Shown: positions 34,274 through 42,708 of the stretch, in pieces
How positions within the stretch are numbered: the first letter of the stretch is position 1
Layout: the number at the start of each line of letters is the position of its first letter
Origin: Sphingobium wenxiniae
GTDB taxonomy: Bacteria; Pseudomonadota; Alphaproteobacteria; Sphingomonadales; Sphingomonadaceae
Assembly (NCBI RefSeq): GCF_007830065.1
Contig: NZ_VLKK01000002.1
Location: 1 to 64,000 of the forward strand
Length of the DNA: 64,000 nucleotides
Direction of reading: 5' to 3'
Notes under the pieces: generated by a model
Told to the model about the DNA's origin: nothing
Databases searched by the model: none
What the model saw: only the letters and a program-made list of their open reading frames with translations
Translations under genes and position numbers: made by a program

Positions 34274-34303
34274 CCTATAGCGTCTCGTCCTATAGCGTTT
34301 CGC
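34274..34303. repeat. 15-bp imperfect tandem repeat duplicating a stop codon
   Basis: CCTATAGCGT occurs at 34274 and again at 34289, each followed by CTCGT or TTCGC. On the minus strand this doubles the last codons and stop of the SDR gene: the frame ends ETL-stop, then reads DETL-stop again. It looks like slippage after which the extra copy became untranslated. Confidence 0.8.
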
Positions 34304-35063
34304 CGCCGTCGGTGACGATGGTGCGGCCATTGATGAAGACGCCCGCACGCGAACACAGGAAGATGGCGAGGCCGCCCATGTCCTCGATCGTGCCCAGGCG
34401 CTTGAGCGGCGTGTTGAGCCGCCACGCCTCGCGATACTCCTCCGGCAGCGGGCCGTTCAGGCGCGACGGGAACCAGCCCGGCGCGATGCCGTTCACCGTG
34501 ATCCGGTGATCGCCGAACGCGCGCGCCATGATACGCGTCAGCTGCTCCACGCCCGCCTTGGACGGCCCATAGGCCACGGAGTCCGTCGCGACCACGGTGG
34601 CAGCAACCGAACTCAGGTTGATGACCCGCGCATAATCCTCATCGGTGCCCGCGGCGCTCAGCAGGGGCAGCAGCTTGCGGGTGAGGAAGAAGGGCGCCTT
34701 GAGATTAAGGTCCATGACCCGGTCCCACGCCGCCTCCGAAAACTCCTCTATCGCCTGCCCCCAACTGGTGCCAGCATTGTTGACCAGGATATGGAGGGCC
34801 GGTTCGCGTTCCGCCAACTCCGCCGCGATCCGATCGATCTCGGCCATTTTGGACAGGTCGCCGGGAAGCGGCAGACACTCCCCCAAAGCGCCTATTTCCC
34901 GCGCAGCCTCCTCAAGCCGGTCGAGCTTGCGGCCAGTGATGTAGACCTTCACGCCGTTCGCGGCGAAGGTTGCGGCGATCATCCGGCCGATGCCGCTGCT
35001 GCCCCCTGTGACAAGCGCCACCTTGCCGCGCACGTTGAACAGGTTTCCAATGTCGAGTGTCAC
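34290..35063 (-). CDS. Short-chain dehydrogenase/reductase
   Basis: 257 aa. TGGSSGIG (~20-27), LVNNAGTS, INLSSVAA and YGPSKAG are all present, so it is a classical SDR with an intact triad; the end is INGRTIVTDGGETL. The pattern after the triad (GIAPGWFPSRLN) is like gluconate 5-dehydrogenase/3-oxoacyl reductase branches. It starts inside the stop of the DUF2889-like gene (ATGA), so the two are coupled. It may handle the hydroxyl or keto intermediate on which the DUF2889 protein works. Confidence 0.92.
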   Translation of the reverse strand: MTLDIGNLFNVRGKVALVTGGSSGIGRMIAATFAANGVKVYITGRKLDRLEEAAREIGALGECLPLPGDLSKMAEIDRIAAELAEREPALHILVNNAGTSWGQAIEEFSEAAWDRVMDLNLKAPFFLTRKLLPLLSAAGTDEDYARVINLSSVAATVVATDSVAYGPSKAGVEQLTRIMARAFGDHRITVNGIAPGWFPSRLNGPLPEEYREAWRLNTPLKRLGTIEDMGGLAIFLCSRAGVFINGRTIVTDGGETL

Positions 35064-36121
35064 AGGCTGTCTCCATCCAGAGTGGAAAGGGTCCGGGACG
35101 GTCCGCCCGCCTCCTCACCCATTGCATTGGCAAGCGCGGCAGCGAGCTGCGGCACCTCGGCCAGGGAGCGCACCATGTCGTTAAGATGCGTGCAGCCCTC
35201 CGTCCGCGCGAGTTCGGTGAGCACCGTCTGACGCAGCGTGCTCAGCGATGTCCCCACGAGCCGCCCCAGATTGAGGATCGCTCCGGGGCATTCGTCGAAG
35301 GGCAGGATGCGCGGATCGGCCTCGATCGACAGCAGGGTCTGGCTATTCCGGTCAGCCGTCGCGGTGATGAGATATTCATGCACCGCCATGCGCGGCCCCG
35401 AAGGCGTTGAAGCGCTATCCTGGAAATGCACGTCGATGACGATCCGTTCGCCCAGCCGGACGTCGATCCGCCGCGCGCGCCGGCTTGCAGGCCCCTCCTG
35501 CGCCGCCAGGACATGCCAGGAGAAAGCGTCGCGCCCATCGTCCAGCGGTTCCACCGGCATGGAATTTTGCTGCGGCCGGGAATCGCCCTCGGACAGGGCG
35601 GAGGAGCCGGGGCGGAACCCAAGGCAGACCCCAGCCATGCGCATGCGCCGCTCGCGTGCGCCGGGTTCTTTCATAAACGCCTCCTCCCAGTCGGGAAGCC
35701 AGTGGGACCAGGCCCATCCCGCGACCAGGCTGGAGCCGGCTATGTCGTCGAGCAGCAGGTATAGCGGCGTGCCGGCCGCGCGCTCTTCGGGAAGCGCCTC
35801 GATGATGGCGGCACGAAGCTGCCCGCCCGCCCGAGCCCCGACCAGCCGCTCGATACCGGGCCGCGCCGCATCGGACGAAATCGCGAGTATCTCCCGCGCG
35901 CTGCTGAGCCGCGCCGTGAAACGGTCCTCTCCCAGGATCAGGGGGGCGTCCACGTCGGCAAGGGTCATCAGGTCGCGCGCGCGGCCATGCTGGACCATCG
36001 GCGCCTCCCGGCCGTCCGGCCAGGTCGTATCGATGGTCGATGTGCGACGGATGGAGAAGCGCGCGCGCGGCGGCGTCGGCGGCGCCGGTCCATTGACTAT
36101 GGGCAAATCCGTATCGTTCAT
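35060..36121 (-). CDS. DUF2889 family protein, long form
   Basis: 353 aa. Family signatures are FSIRRTSTIDTTWPDG at the N-terminus, GRARDLMTL, VCLGFRPGSSAL (~165), RRARRIDV, HEYLITATADRN, ILPFDECPGA and GCTHLNDMVRSL near the end. The conserved R, H, E and C/H residues suggest a metal- or substrate-binding pocket, but no activity is established. It is coupled by ATGA to an SDR gene and is divergent from the acyl-CoA dehydrogenase pair. The shorter relative is at 20164. A start at ATG 36121 is supported by the conserved N-terminal region. Confidence 0.8.
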   Translation of the reverse strand: MNDTDLPIVNGPAPPTPPRARFSIRRTSTIDTTWPDGREAPMVQHGRARDLMTLADVDAPLILGEDRFTARLSSAREILAISSDAARPGIERLVGARAGGQLRAAIIEALPEERAAGTPLYLLLDDIAGSSLVAGWAWSHWLPDWEEAFMKEPGARERRMRMAGVCLGFRPGSSALSEGDSRPQQNSMPVEPLDDGRDAFSWHVLAAQEGPASRRARRIDVRLGERIVIDVHFQDSASTPSGPRMAVHEYLITATADRNSQTLLSIEADPRILPFDECPGAILNLGRLVGTSLSTLRQTVLTELARTEGCTHLNDMVRSLAEVPQLAAALANAMGEEAGGPSRTLSTLDGDSL

Positions 36122-36457
36122 GGAAACTTTCGTTCTCCCGGGGACGATGAGATGGCCGACCCTTGGGCCGAACGCCGATGGCCGGTCTGCCGCCGTCCCT
36201 GCGGCTGGCCGGCCGGGGCGCTGACCGCCGGCCCGTCGGTCGTGTCGCCAAGCAGTGGCACGACACCATCCGTTCGATAAGCTAATTCAGCAATGCCGCG
36301 TTTCCCATCGCTCATATGATGACGCGGCTGTCGGATATGATGGCATCGAAAGGACCGCTTGCCCCGGCCGCCAGATCATGCTTGCGATAACGGCAGAGGA
36401 CAAGGGCGCTCGATGCAGAATGCGATAGAGCGCGCGGGATCGCTTTGGAGATTTGCG
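36122..36457. promoter_or_regulatory. Divergent intergenic region, DUF2889 / acyl-CoA dehydrogenase
   Basis: 336 bases. The half near the DUF2889-like start is very GC-rich with CGGCCGG-type short palindromes (36180-36245). The half near the dehydrogenases is AT-richer (GATAAGCTAATTCAG at ~36277). No dyad long enough to call an operator and no gene were found. Confidence 0.35.
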
Positions 36458-37660
36458 ATGCATTTTGAACTGGACCCGGAACTGCAGGCCTTTCGCGAGG
36501 AGGTCCGCGCATTCGTGCGGGACAATCTGCCCGAGGACATGAAGGCCCGGCAGATGGCGGCCGGATCGATCTTTTGCAGTCATGACGATGAGAGGGCCTG
36601 GGCCAAGATATTGGCCAAGAAGGGCTGGCAGGTCTATTCCTGGCCCGTGGAACTGGGCGGCTGCGGCTGGAACGCGATGAAGAGTTTCGTGTTCGAGGAT
36701 GAACTCTACAAGGGCTTTGCACCGCCCCTGTCCTTCAACACGCTCCATATGATCGGGCCGATCATCTACAAGCTGGGCTCGCAGGAGCAGAAGGACCATT
36801 TCCTGCCTCTCATGCGTCACGGCGATGTCTCCTGGGCGCAGGGCTTCTCCGAACCTGGGTCCGGTTCCGACCTCGCCTCGCTGCGTACGCGCGCCGATCT
36901 CGTCGGCGACAAATATGTCATCAATGGGCAGAAGATCTGGACCAGCGGCGCTCATGAGGCCGACTGGGGCTTCTTCCTGGTCAAGACCGACACGACGTGC
37001 AAGCCGCAACTGGGCATGAGCTTTCTGCTGGTCGACATGAAGACGCCGGGCATCACCGTGCGCACGATCCCGCAGATCAACAATGACGAGCATCATCTGT
37101 GCGAGGTGTTCCTCGAAAATGTCGAGGTCCCGGCCGGCAACCTGATCGGCGAGGCGGGCAAGGGCTGGACCTATGCCAAGATGCTGCTGGAGGGTGAGCG
37201 GACGGGCAGTTCCTATATCTTCTGGAACAAGCGCGAGATGCGCCGTCTCCTCGACATGGCCCGAGCGGAAAAGTTGAACGGCAACCCGATCGCACAGGAT
37301 CCGGCCTTTCGCGCCCGACTGGCCGCGATTCAGGCGGAACTCACGGCGCTGGAATGGTCGGTGCTGCGCGTGCTCGCCGACGAGGAGTTCACCTATGGCA
37401 CCGCGGCCGCATCCTCGGTGCTCAAGGTGCGCGGGTCCGAACTGCAACACGCCATCACCGAGGCGCAGGTCGACCTGATCGGGGAGAAGTCGCTGCGCGT
37501 CTATTCGGTGCACGATCTGCTGAGCGACGCCGGCACCCTGTGGCCGGACCATGTGGTGAACCGGACCAACATGGCCTTGCTGACGCGCGCCGCCACGATC
37601 TTCGGCGGCGCCAAGCAGGTACAGAAGAACATCATCGCCAAGGCGGCCTTCGGCCTCTGA
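36458..37660 (+). CDS. Acyl-CoA dehydrogenase (first of a pair)
   Basis: 400 aa from ATG 36458, with GGAG eight bases ahead. ACAD fold: AQGFSEPGSGSDLASLRT (FAD/substrate loop, ~128-145), INGQKIWTSGAHEADW, and the C-terminal ATIFGGAKQVQKNIIAKAAFGL. The usual GGTSEIQ is changed to GGAKQVQ. The catalytic Glu of the classical position in the last helices is not obvious in this subunit. The next gene, 23 bases on, is a second ACAD of different sequence. Such pairs form alpha2beta2 dehydrogenases for bulky acyl-CoAs, as ChsE1-ChsE2 do in steroid degradation. Confidence 0.92.
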   Translation: MHFELDPELQAFREEVRAFVRDNLPEDMKARQMAAGSIFCSHDDERAWAKILAKKGWQVYSWPVELGGCGWNAMKSFVFEDELYKGFAPPLSFNTLHMIGPIIYKLGSQEQKDHFLPLMRHGDVSWAQGFSEPGSGSDLASLRTRADLVGDKYVINGQKIWTSGAHEADWGFFLVKTDTTCKPQLGMSFLLVDMKTPGITVRTIPQINNDEHHLCEVFLENVEVPAGNLIGEAGKGWTYAKMLLEGERTGSSYIFWNKREMRRLLDMARAEKLNGNPIAQDPAFRARLAAIQAELTALEWSVLRVLADEEFTYGTAAASSVLKVRGSELQHAITEAQVDLIGEKSLRVYSVHDLLSDAGTLWPDHVVNRTNMALLTRAATIFGGAKQVQKNIIAKAAFGL

Positions 37661-37683
37661 ACGAACAGGACGGGTCAGATTCC

Positions 37684-38820
37684 ATGGATTTCAACTATTC
37701 CGACATGCAGCAGATGCTGCTCGACAGCGCCGGCAAACTGATCGCCGACACCTATACGCTGGAGGATATCCGCCATCAGCGCACGATCGCAAACGGCCTG
37801 AATGAGAAGAACTGGGCGCAGTTCGCTGAACTGGGCTGGCTTGCGCTGCCCATTCCAGAGGATGCCGGCGGACTTGGCTGCGGGCTTGAGGATGTCGTCG
37901 TCCTGTCGACCGCGCTGGGCCGCGGCCTGGCGGTCGAACCCTATGTCAGCACCGTGGTGGTCGGCGGTCATATCGTCGGCGCCCTGGCCGATGAGGATGC
38001 GCGCAACGCGCTGCTCGGCCAGGTCGCGACCGGAGCGGCGCGGATCGCGCTGGCGCATGGCGAGCCGGGCGAGCGGTTCGGCGACGGCGGCGCGCGATCG
38101 ACCCAGGCTGTGCCGTCGGGCAACGGCTTTGCGCTCACGGGCAGGAAGATGCTGGTGCTTGATGCCCCCTCCGCCACGCATATCATCGTCTCCGCCACGC
38201 TGGATGACGGCAGCATGGGGCTGTTCCTCGCGCCTCGCGATGCAAGCGGAATCAGCGACGAGAGCTATGCGCTGGTTGACGGCGCGGCCGCGTCCGACCT
38301 GTTTCTGGACGGCGTGCAAGTCGATGCCGGCGCGCTGATCGCGAGCGGCAGCGCGGCGGAGACATTGCTGTCGGAAGCGAGCGACCGGGCCGCGATAGCG
38401 CTGATGGCGCAGGCCGTCGGCGCGATGGAAGGCTGCAACGATGTCAGCGCGGAATATATCAAGGAGCGCAAGCAATTCGGCCAGCCGATCGGCAAGTTCC
38501 AGGCCTTGCAGCACATCATGGCCGACATGTTCGTGTCCACCCATCAGGCGCGCTCGATGGTCTATTACGCCCTCGCCCATCTCGACGCCTCACCGGAGGA
38601 CCGGCAAGCCGCCGTCTCGGCCGCGAAGGTACTGGTAGGAACGGCCGCGCAACTCGTGTCGCGGTCCGGCATCCAGTTGCATGGCGGCTACGGCGTGACC
38701 GACGAATATATCGTCAGCCATTACTACCGCCGCCTGCTGGCGCTGGAAAAGCTGTTCGGGGACATCGACCATCATGTGCGGCGTCTGGCCGTCCATATGT
38801 TCGATCGCGCCGACGCATAA
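37684..38820 (+). CDS. Acyl-CoA dehydrogenase (second of a pair)
   Basis: 378 aa. The N- and middle domains are divergent, with short variants of the FAD loops (LAHGEPGERFGDGG), but RKQFGQPIGKFQALQHIMADM (~262-282) and LHGGYGVTDEYIVSHYYRRL near the end are canonical. The acidic residue in the latter segment can be the catalytic base. The sequence is unlike its upstream partner, as expected for a heteromeric dehydrogenase where each chain supplies part of the site. The two genes are cotranscribed; a crotonase gene converges downstream. Confidence 0.91.
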   Translation: MDFNYSDMQQMLLDSAGKLIADTYTLEDIRHQRTIANGLNEKNWAQFAELGWLALPIPEDAGGLGCGLEDVVVLSTALGRGLAVEPYVSTVVVGGHIVGALADEDARNALLGQVATGAARIALAHGEPGERFGDGGARSTQAVPSGNGFALTGRKMLVLDAPSATHIIVSATLDDGSMGLFLAPRDASGISDESYALVDGAAASDLFLDGVQVDAGALIASGSAAETLLSEASDRAAIALMAQAVGAMEGCNDVSAEYIKERKQFGQPIGKFQALQHIMADMFVSTHQARSMVYYALAHLDASPEDRQAAVSAAKVLVGTAAQLVSRSGIQLHGGYGVTDEYIVSHYYRRLLALEKLFGDIDHHVRRLAVHMFDRADA

Positions 38821-38897
38821 AAAGCCCGCGAAACAGCGTCACGAACAGGAGCAGCGGAACCGTGCCACAGGAATGCGGCCCGGCTCCGCCGCCCTAT

Positions 38898-39701
38898 TCA
38901 GGCGCCCGTGAACTCCGGACTGCGCTTGCTCAGGAACGCATCGATCGCTTCATGATGATCGGGCGTTTCATGCACGAGCGCCTGTAGCGCGGCCGACATT
39001 TCCAGCACCTCCGTCAGGCGCATGGCCTGCGCATCGATGAGCAGCCGCTTGGCGACACGCAGCGAGCGCGGCGGATTTGCCGCGACCCGCTTCGCAAGCT
39101 TGAGCGCTTCGTCCATCAGCGATTCCGCCGGTACGACGCGGGACACCAGGCCGAATTCAAGCGCTTCCTGCGCGCTCAGCGTATCGCCGGTGAACAGCAT
39201 CTCAGCAGCGCGGGCATAACCCACGGCGCGCGGCAATGCCCAGGCGCCGCCGTCGCCGGGCACCAGACCCATCTTGATGAAGCCCGCCGCGAATTTCGCC
39301 GTGTCCGCGGCGATGCGCATGTCGCAGAAACAGGCCAGATCATTGCCCAGCCCGATGGCAAAGCCGTTCACCGCGGCGATCAAGGGAATTTCGCTTTCGT
39401 AGAAGGCGCGCGAAATCTTCTGCACGCCGCGGCGATAGTTGGATCGGGTGCCCAGCGGCGTGTCCAGCGGACCGATACCGTTGCGATCCTTCATGCTTTG
39501 CAGATTGCCGCCCGCCGAAAAGGCCCGTCCCGCCCCGGTGAGGATGCCTACGCTGACGGATTCGTCTTCGTTCAGGCTCTCCAGCGCGTTAACCAGATCG
39601 CTGCAATCCTCATGCTCCGCGATGGCGTTCATCGTGTCGGGATGATTGAGAGTCAGGATCGCGATGCGGCCTTGCCGCTCTATTTTCACATAGTCGCCCA
39701 A
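38898..39701 (-). CDS. Crotonase-family protein with non-standard active site
   Basis: 267 aa. The oxyanion segment GAGRAFSAGGNLQSM and the helix NGFAIGLGNDLACFCDMRIA identify the fold. The first catalytic Glu (GGGxE) is replaced by Asp (GLGND), and the second by a hydrophobic residue (AAGFIKMGLVPGDGG). It is therefore probably not an enoyl-CoA hydratase; isomerase, C-C hydrolase or decarboxylase activity is possible. It converges on the acyl-CoA dehydrogenase pair and is divergent from the amidohydrolase genes. ATG 39701 fits the conserved N-terminus. Confidence 0.88.
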   Translation of the reverse strand: MGDYVKIERQGRIAILTLNHPDTMNAIAEHEDCSDLVNALESLNEDESVSVGILTGAGRAFSAGGNLQSMKDRNGIGPLDTPLGTRSNYRRGVQKISRAFYESEIPLIAAVNGFAIGLGNDLACFCDMRIAADTAKFAAGFIKMGLVPGDGGAWALPRAVGYARAAEMLFTGDTLSAQEALEFGLVSRVVPAESLMDEALKLAKRVAANPPRSLRVAKRLLIDAQAMRLTEVLEMSAALQALVHETPDHHEAIDAFLSKRSPEFTGA

Positions 39702-39951
39702 ATGCTTTCCCCATGGCTGATCCGGCTAAACCGCCGATAGCGCCTCATGCGCCAGTTCGCGCCGGTCCGCAACATTCCGCAGGCGCATCCGTCGCGGCCG
39801 GAGACCATTCGATCACCATCGGGATAAATGCACGGGTCCGCCCTGTTTTCGCTGGTGTCCTCGACAAATGAGGATTGCATTATGTAATTTCAGACAGACC
39901 CTGCGAATCTTGTGAATCACGCCCAGGGTCATGCTGCCGAGGAGAGACGCT

Positions 39952-41151
39952 ATGGCTACCCTGCCCTACACCGTATATGATGCCGACCATCATCTGTACG
40001 AGCCTGAGGAGGCGTTCACCCGCCACCTGCCGAAAGAATTCCAGGATGACTTTTATTTCGTGAAGAAGGGCAATCGCACGAAACTCGTCATCGGAGGGAT
40101 GCTGTCCGAATATATCCCGAATCCGACCTTCGAGGTCGTAGCCGCCCCCGGCACGCACGAAAAATGGTATCGCGGCGCCAATGTGGAAGGCCTGACGATG
40201 CGCGAACTCGCGGGCGAACCGCTCCGTCCTCCGGCCGAATGGCGTTCAGGCGACGGCCGAATCGCGCTCATGGACCGGCAGGGGGTGCATGCGTGCCTGG
40301 TGTTCCCGACGCTTGCCTCGGTCATCGAGGACCGCCTGAATCACAAGCCGCAAGTGATGGCGGCCTTGTTCCACTCGCTCAACATGTGGACGCGTGAGGA
40401 GTGGGGTTTCGCCCGCGAGAACCGCCTGTTCTCCGTGCCGATGATCAACCTGGCCGACATCGACGCCGCCATTGCCGAGTTGGAATTCGTGATGAAGGCC
40501 GGCGCTCGCACCATCGGCGTCCGCCCCGCGCCTGTGCCGAACAGCCGCGGCGTGACGCGCTCCTTCGGCTATCCTGAGTTCGATCCTTTCTGGGCGCGGG
40601 TTGCCGAGGCGGGAATTTTCGTCAACCTCCATGCATCCGATTCGGGCTATGACGTGATCAACCGCATGTGGTCCGGCGGCGGTACGGAATTCGTCGCCTT
40701 CCAGAACGATCCGCACAAGCTGACGCTCGACACGCTCGGCCGCGCAGTCGCCGATTCGCTATCGGCGCTGATTTGCCATGGCGTGTTCGCGCGCCATCCG
40801 AACCTGCGTGTGGTGTCGGTCGAAAACGGGGCGAGCTGGGTCGCGCCGCTCTTCTATCGCCTCAACCATGTCTATGGTCAGATGCCCAAATCCTTCAAGG
40901 AGCATCCGCACGAGACTTTCCGCCGCCACATCTTCGTCGCGCCCTTTTACGAGGACGATACGGAAGAGCTGAAGAAATGCGTGCCGGCCAATCGCATCCT
41001 GTTCGGCAGCGACTACCCGCATCCGGAAGGCCTGGCCGATCCGCTGGAGTATGTGAAAGAATTCCCTACCTACAACGATAATGAGATCAAGCGGGTCTTC
41101 CACAGCAATCTGAAGGGCCTGCTTGAAGGAGCGCGCGACGAAGCGGCGTGA
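39952..41151 (+). CDS. Amidohydrolase-family TIM-barrel protein
   Basis: 399 aa from ATG 39952, with GAGGAGAG upstream. It belongs to the amidohydrolase_2 group that includes decarboxylases and hydrolases of aromatic acids: DADHHLYEP at the N-terminus (metal-site strand), INLADIDAAIAEL, NLHASDSGYD (~223), SVENGASWV and the terminal FGSDYPHPEGL with the catalytic Asp. Members act on ring-cleavage products or decarboxylate hydroxyaromatic acids. It is followed after a hairpin by a paralog with the same orientation. Confidence 0.9.
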   Translation: MATLPYTVYDADHHLYEPEEAFTRHLPKEFQDDFYFVKKGNRTKLVIGGMLSEYIPNPTFEVVAAPGTHEKWYRGANVEGLTMRELAGEPLRPPAEWRSGDGRIALMDRQGVHACLVFPTLASVIEDRLNHKPQVMAALFHSLNMWTREEWGFARENRLFSVPMINLADIDAAIAELEFVMKAGARTIGVRPAPVPNSRGVTRSFGYPEFDPFWARVAEAGIFVNLHASDSGYDVINRMWSGGGTEFVAFQNDPHKLTLDTLGRAVADSLSALICHGVFARHPNLRVVSVENGASWVAPLFYRLNHVYGQMPKSFKEHPHETFRRHIFVAPFYEDDTEELKKCVPANRILFGSDYPHPEGLADPLEYVKEFPTYNDNEIKRVFHSNLKGLLEGARDEAA

Positions 41152-41160
41152 CTATAGCTA

Positions 41161-41182
41161 CCCGCCCGCCTCGGCGGGCGGG
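41161..41182. terminator. GC-rich hairpin between two amidohydrolase genes
   Basis: CCCGCCCG and CGGGCGGG form an 8-base perfect stem around six bases, seven bases after the first amidohydrolase stop. It could reduce read-through so the two genes are expressed at different levels, or protect the upstream mRNA. No U-tract follows. Confidence 0.5.
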
Positions 41183-41228
41183 ATAGAGGCCGGACCGCGT
41201 AAAAGAACAAATAGAGAGGCAGCCTGTT

Positions 41229-42554
41229 ATGAAAATGGAAGATCTGATCATCGTCAGCGTTGACGATCACATCGTCGAGCCGGGCGATATGTGGGATGGG
41301 CATCTGAGCGTCCAGCACAAGCATCTCGCGCCCAAGATGCTGCGCGACCCGGACGGTTCGGACTATTGGGTGTTCGAAGGCCGGCGCGCGGCGCAGGGCG
41401 GACTCAACGCCGTGGTCGGCCGGCCCAAGGAAGAATATGGGATGGAGCCGGTCGCGCTCGACCAGATGCGCAAGGGCGTCTACAACATAGACGCGCGCAT
41501 AGAGGACATGAACGTCAACGGCATCCTGACGTCGCTCAACTTCCCCAGCATCGTCACCTTCGACGGCGGCCTGTTCCTGAGCTTCGAGAACAAGGAAACC
41601 GCCCGCATCCTGGTGTCGGCCTATAATGACTGGCATATCGACGAATGGTGCGGGTCCTATCCCGGCCGCAACATCCCCAATGCTATCCTCCCCTATTGGG
41701 ATATCCCCGCGACCGTCGCCGAGATCGAGCGCGTGGCGAAGAAGGGCTGTCACTCCATCACCTTTTCCGACAATCCCACCGCCAAGGGGCAGCCGAGCAT
41801 TCACGACGCGCATTGGGCGCCGATGTGGAAGGCCTGCGCCGACAATGAAGTCGTCATCAACATCCATATCGGCTCGGGCGCGCAGGCGCCCCATGCCTCG
41901 CCGCTGACGCCGATCGAGGCGTGGATCACGACCATGCCGATCTCCATCGTCAATTCCGCAGCCGACTGGCTGCACCTTCAGGCGCTGCATCAATATCCGC
42001 TGAAGATATCGCTGTCGGAAGGGGGCATCGGCTGGATTCCCTATTTCCTCGAGCGTGCGGAATATACGCACAATCATCACAAGGCTTGGACGCACGCCAA
42101 TTTCGGGGGCAAGACTCCGACCGAAATCTTCCGCGAACATTTTCTGACCTGCTTCATCGAGGACAAATTCGGTCTCGATAATCTAGGTGCGGTCGGTGAG
42201 GATATCGTGGCCTATGAATGCGACTATCCGCATTCCGACACGCAGTGGCCGCGCGTTCCGGAACATCTCTACGACACCGTCAAACATCTGTCCGACGCGC
42301 AGATCGACAAGGTTACGCATCTCAATGCTCTGAAATTCTACAATTACGATGCATTCGACAAGATGGGCGGCCGCGAAAATTGCACCGTAAAGGCGTTACG
42401 CGCGCAGGCCGGTCATGTGAACACGGACGAAGTGGCGCTCGCCGGCGCGGCACCGGTGGAGAAAGGCGCCGAACCGCGCCCCGTCACGTCGGGCGATATC
42501 CTGGCGATGTTCGCGTCGGTCAATGCCAAGAGCAACGAAAAAGTCGAAGCCTGA
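41229..42554 (+). CDS. Amidohydrolase-family TIM-barrel protein (second copy)
   Basis: 441 aa. ISVDDHIVEP-type N-terminus (VSVDDHIVEPGDMW), NINVNIHIGSG-like core strand (VVINIHIGSGAQ), and CDYPHSDTQWP with the C-terminal Asp. It is longer than its upstream neighbour, with an insertion of ~40 residues and a C-terminal extension of ~50. Overall divergence from the neighbour is high, so this is an old duplication with separate substrates. The VxVDxHxxEP pattern is shared with many sphingomonad catabolic clusters. The gene is followed by a convergent crotonase operon. Confidence 0.9.
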   Translation: MKMEDLIIVSVDDHIVEPGDMWDGHLSVQHKHLAPKMLRDPDGSDYWVFEGRRAAQGGLNAVVGRPKEEYGMEPVALDQMRKGVYNIDARIEDMNVNGILTSLNFPSIVTFDGGLFLSFENKETARILVSAYNDWHIDEWCGSYPGRNIPNAILPYWDIPATVAEIERVAKKGCHSITFSDNPTAKGQPSIHDAHWAPMWKACADNEVVINIHIGSGAQAPHASPLTPIEAWITTMPISIVNSAADWLHLQALHQYPLKISLSEGGIGWIPYFLERAEYTHNHHKAWTHANFGGKTPTEIFREHFLTCFIEDKFGLDNLGAVGEDIVAYECDYPHSDTQWPRVPEHLYDTVKHLSDAQIDKVTHLNALKFYNYDAFDKMGGRENCTVKALRAQAGHVNTDEVALAGAAPVEKGAEPRPVTSGDILAMFASVNAKSNEKVEA

Positions 42555-42684
42555 TCGACCGCACATTCCGGCCTGAAAGGCCGCGCGCCCGTATGAGCGA
42601 GATGGGAACGTCAAGCTCGATACGGGGCGCTCTACCATAAGCACGGTCGTGAGCGGCGGCCGCTTCCTGGCGACGGCCGAGCCG

Positions 42685-42708
42685 GTCAGGCACCGATCAG
42701 TGCCTGAC
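42685..42708. terminator. Hairpin at the end of the six-gene minus-strand operon
   Basis: A perfect 9-base stem GTCAGGCAC / GTGCCTGAC encloses six bases that include the crotonase stop codon. The hairpin thus overlaps the end of the last gene. It may terminate the QOR-to-crotonase transcript and read-through from the amidohydrolase side. Confidence 0.5.
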
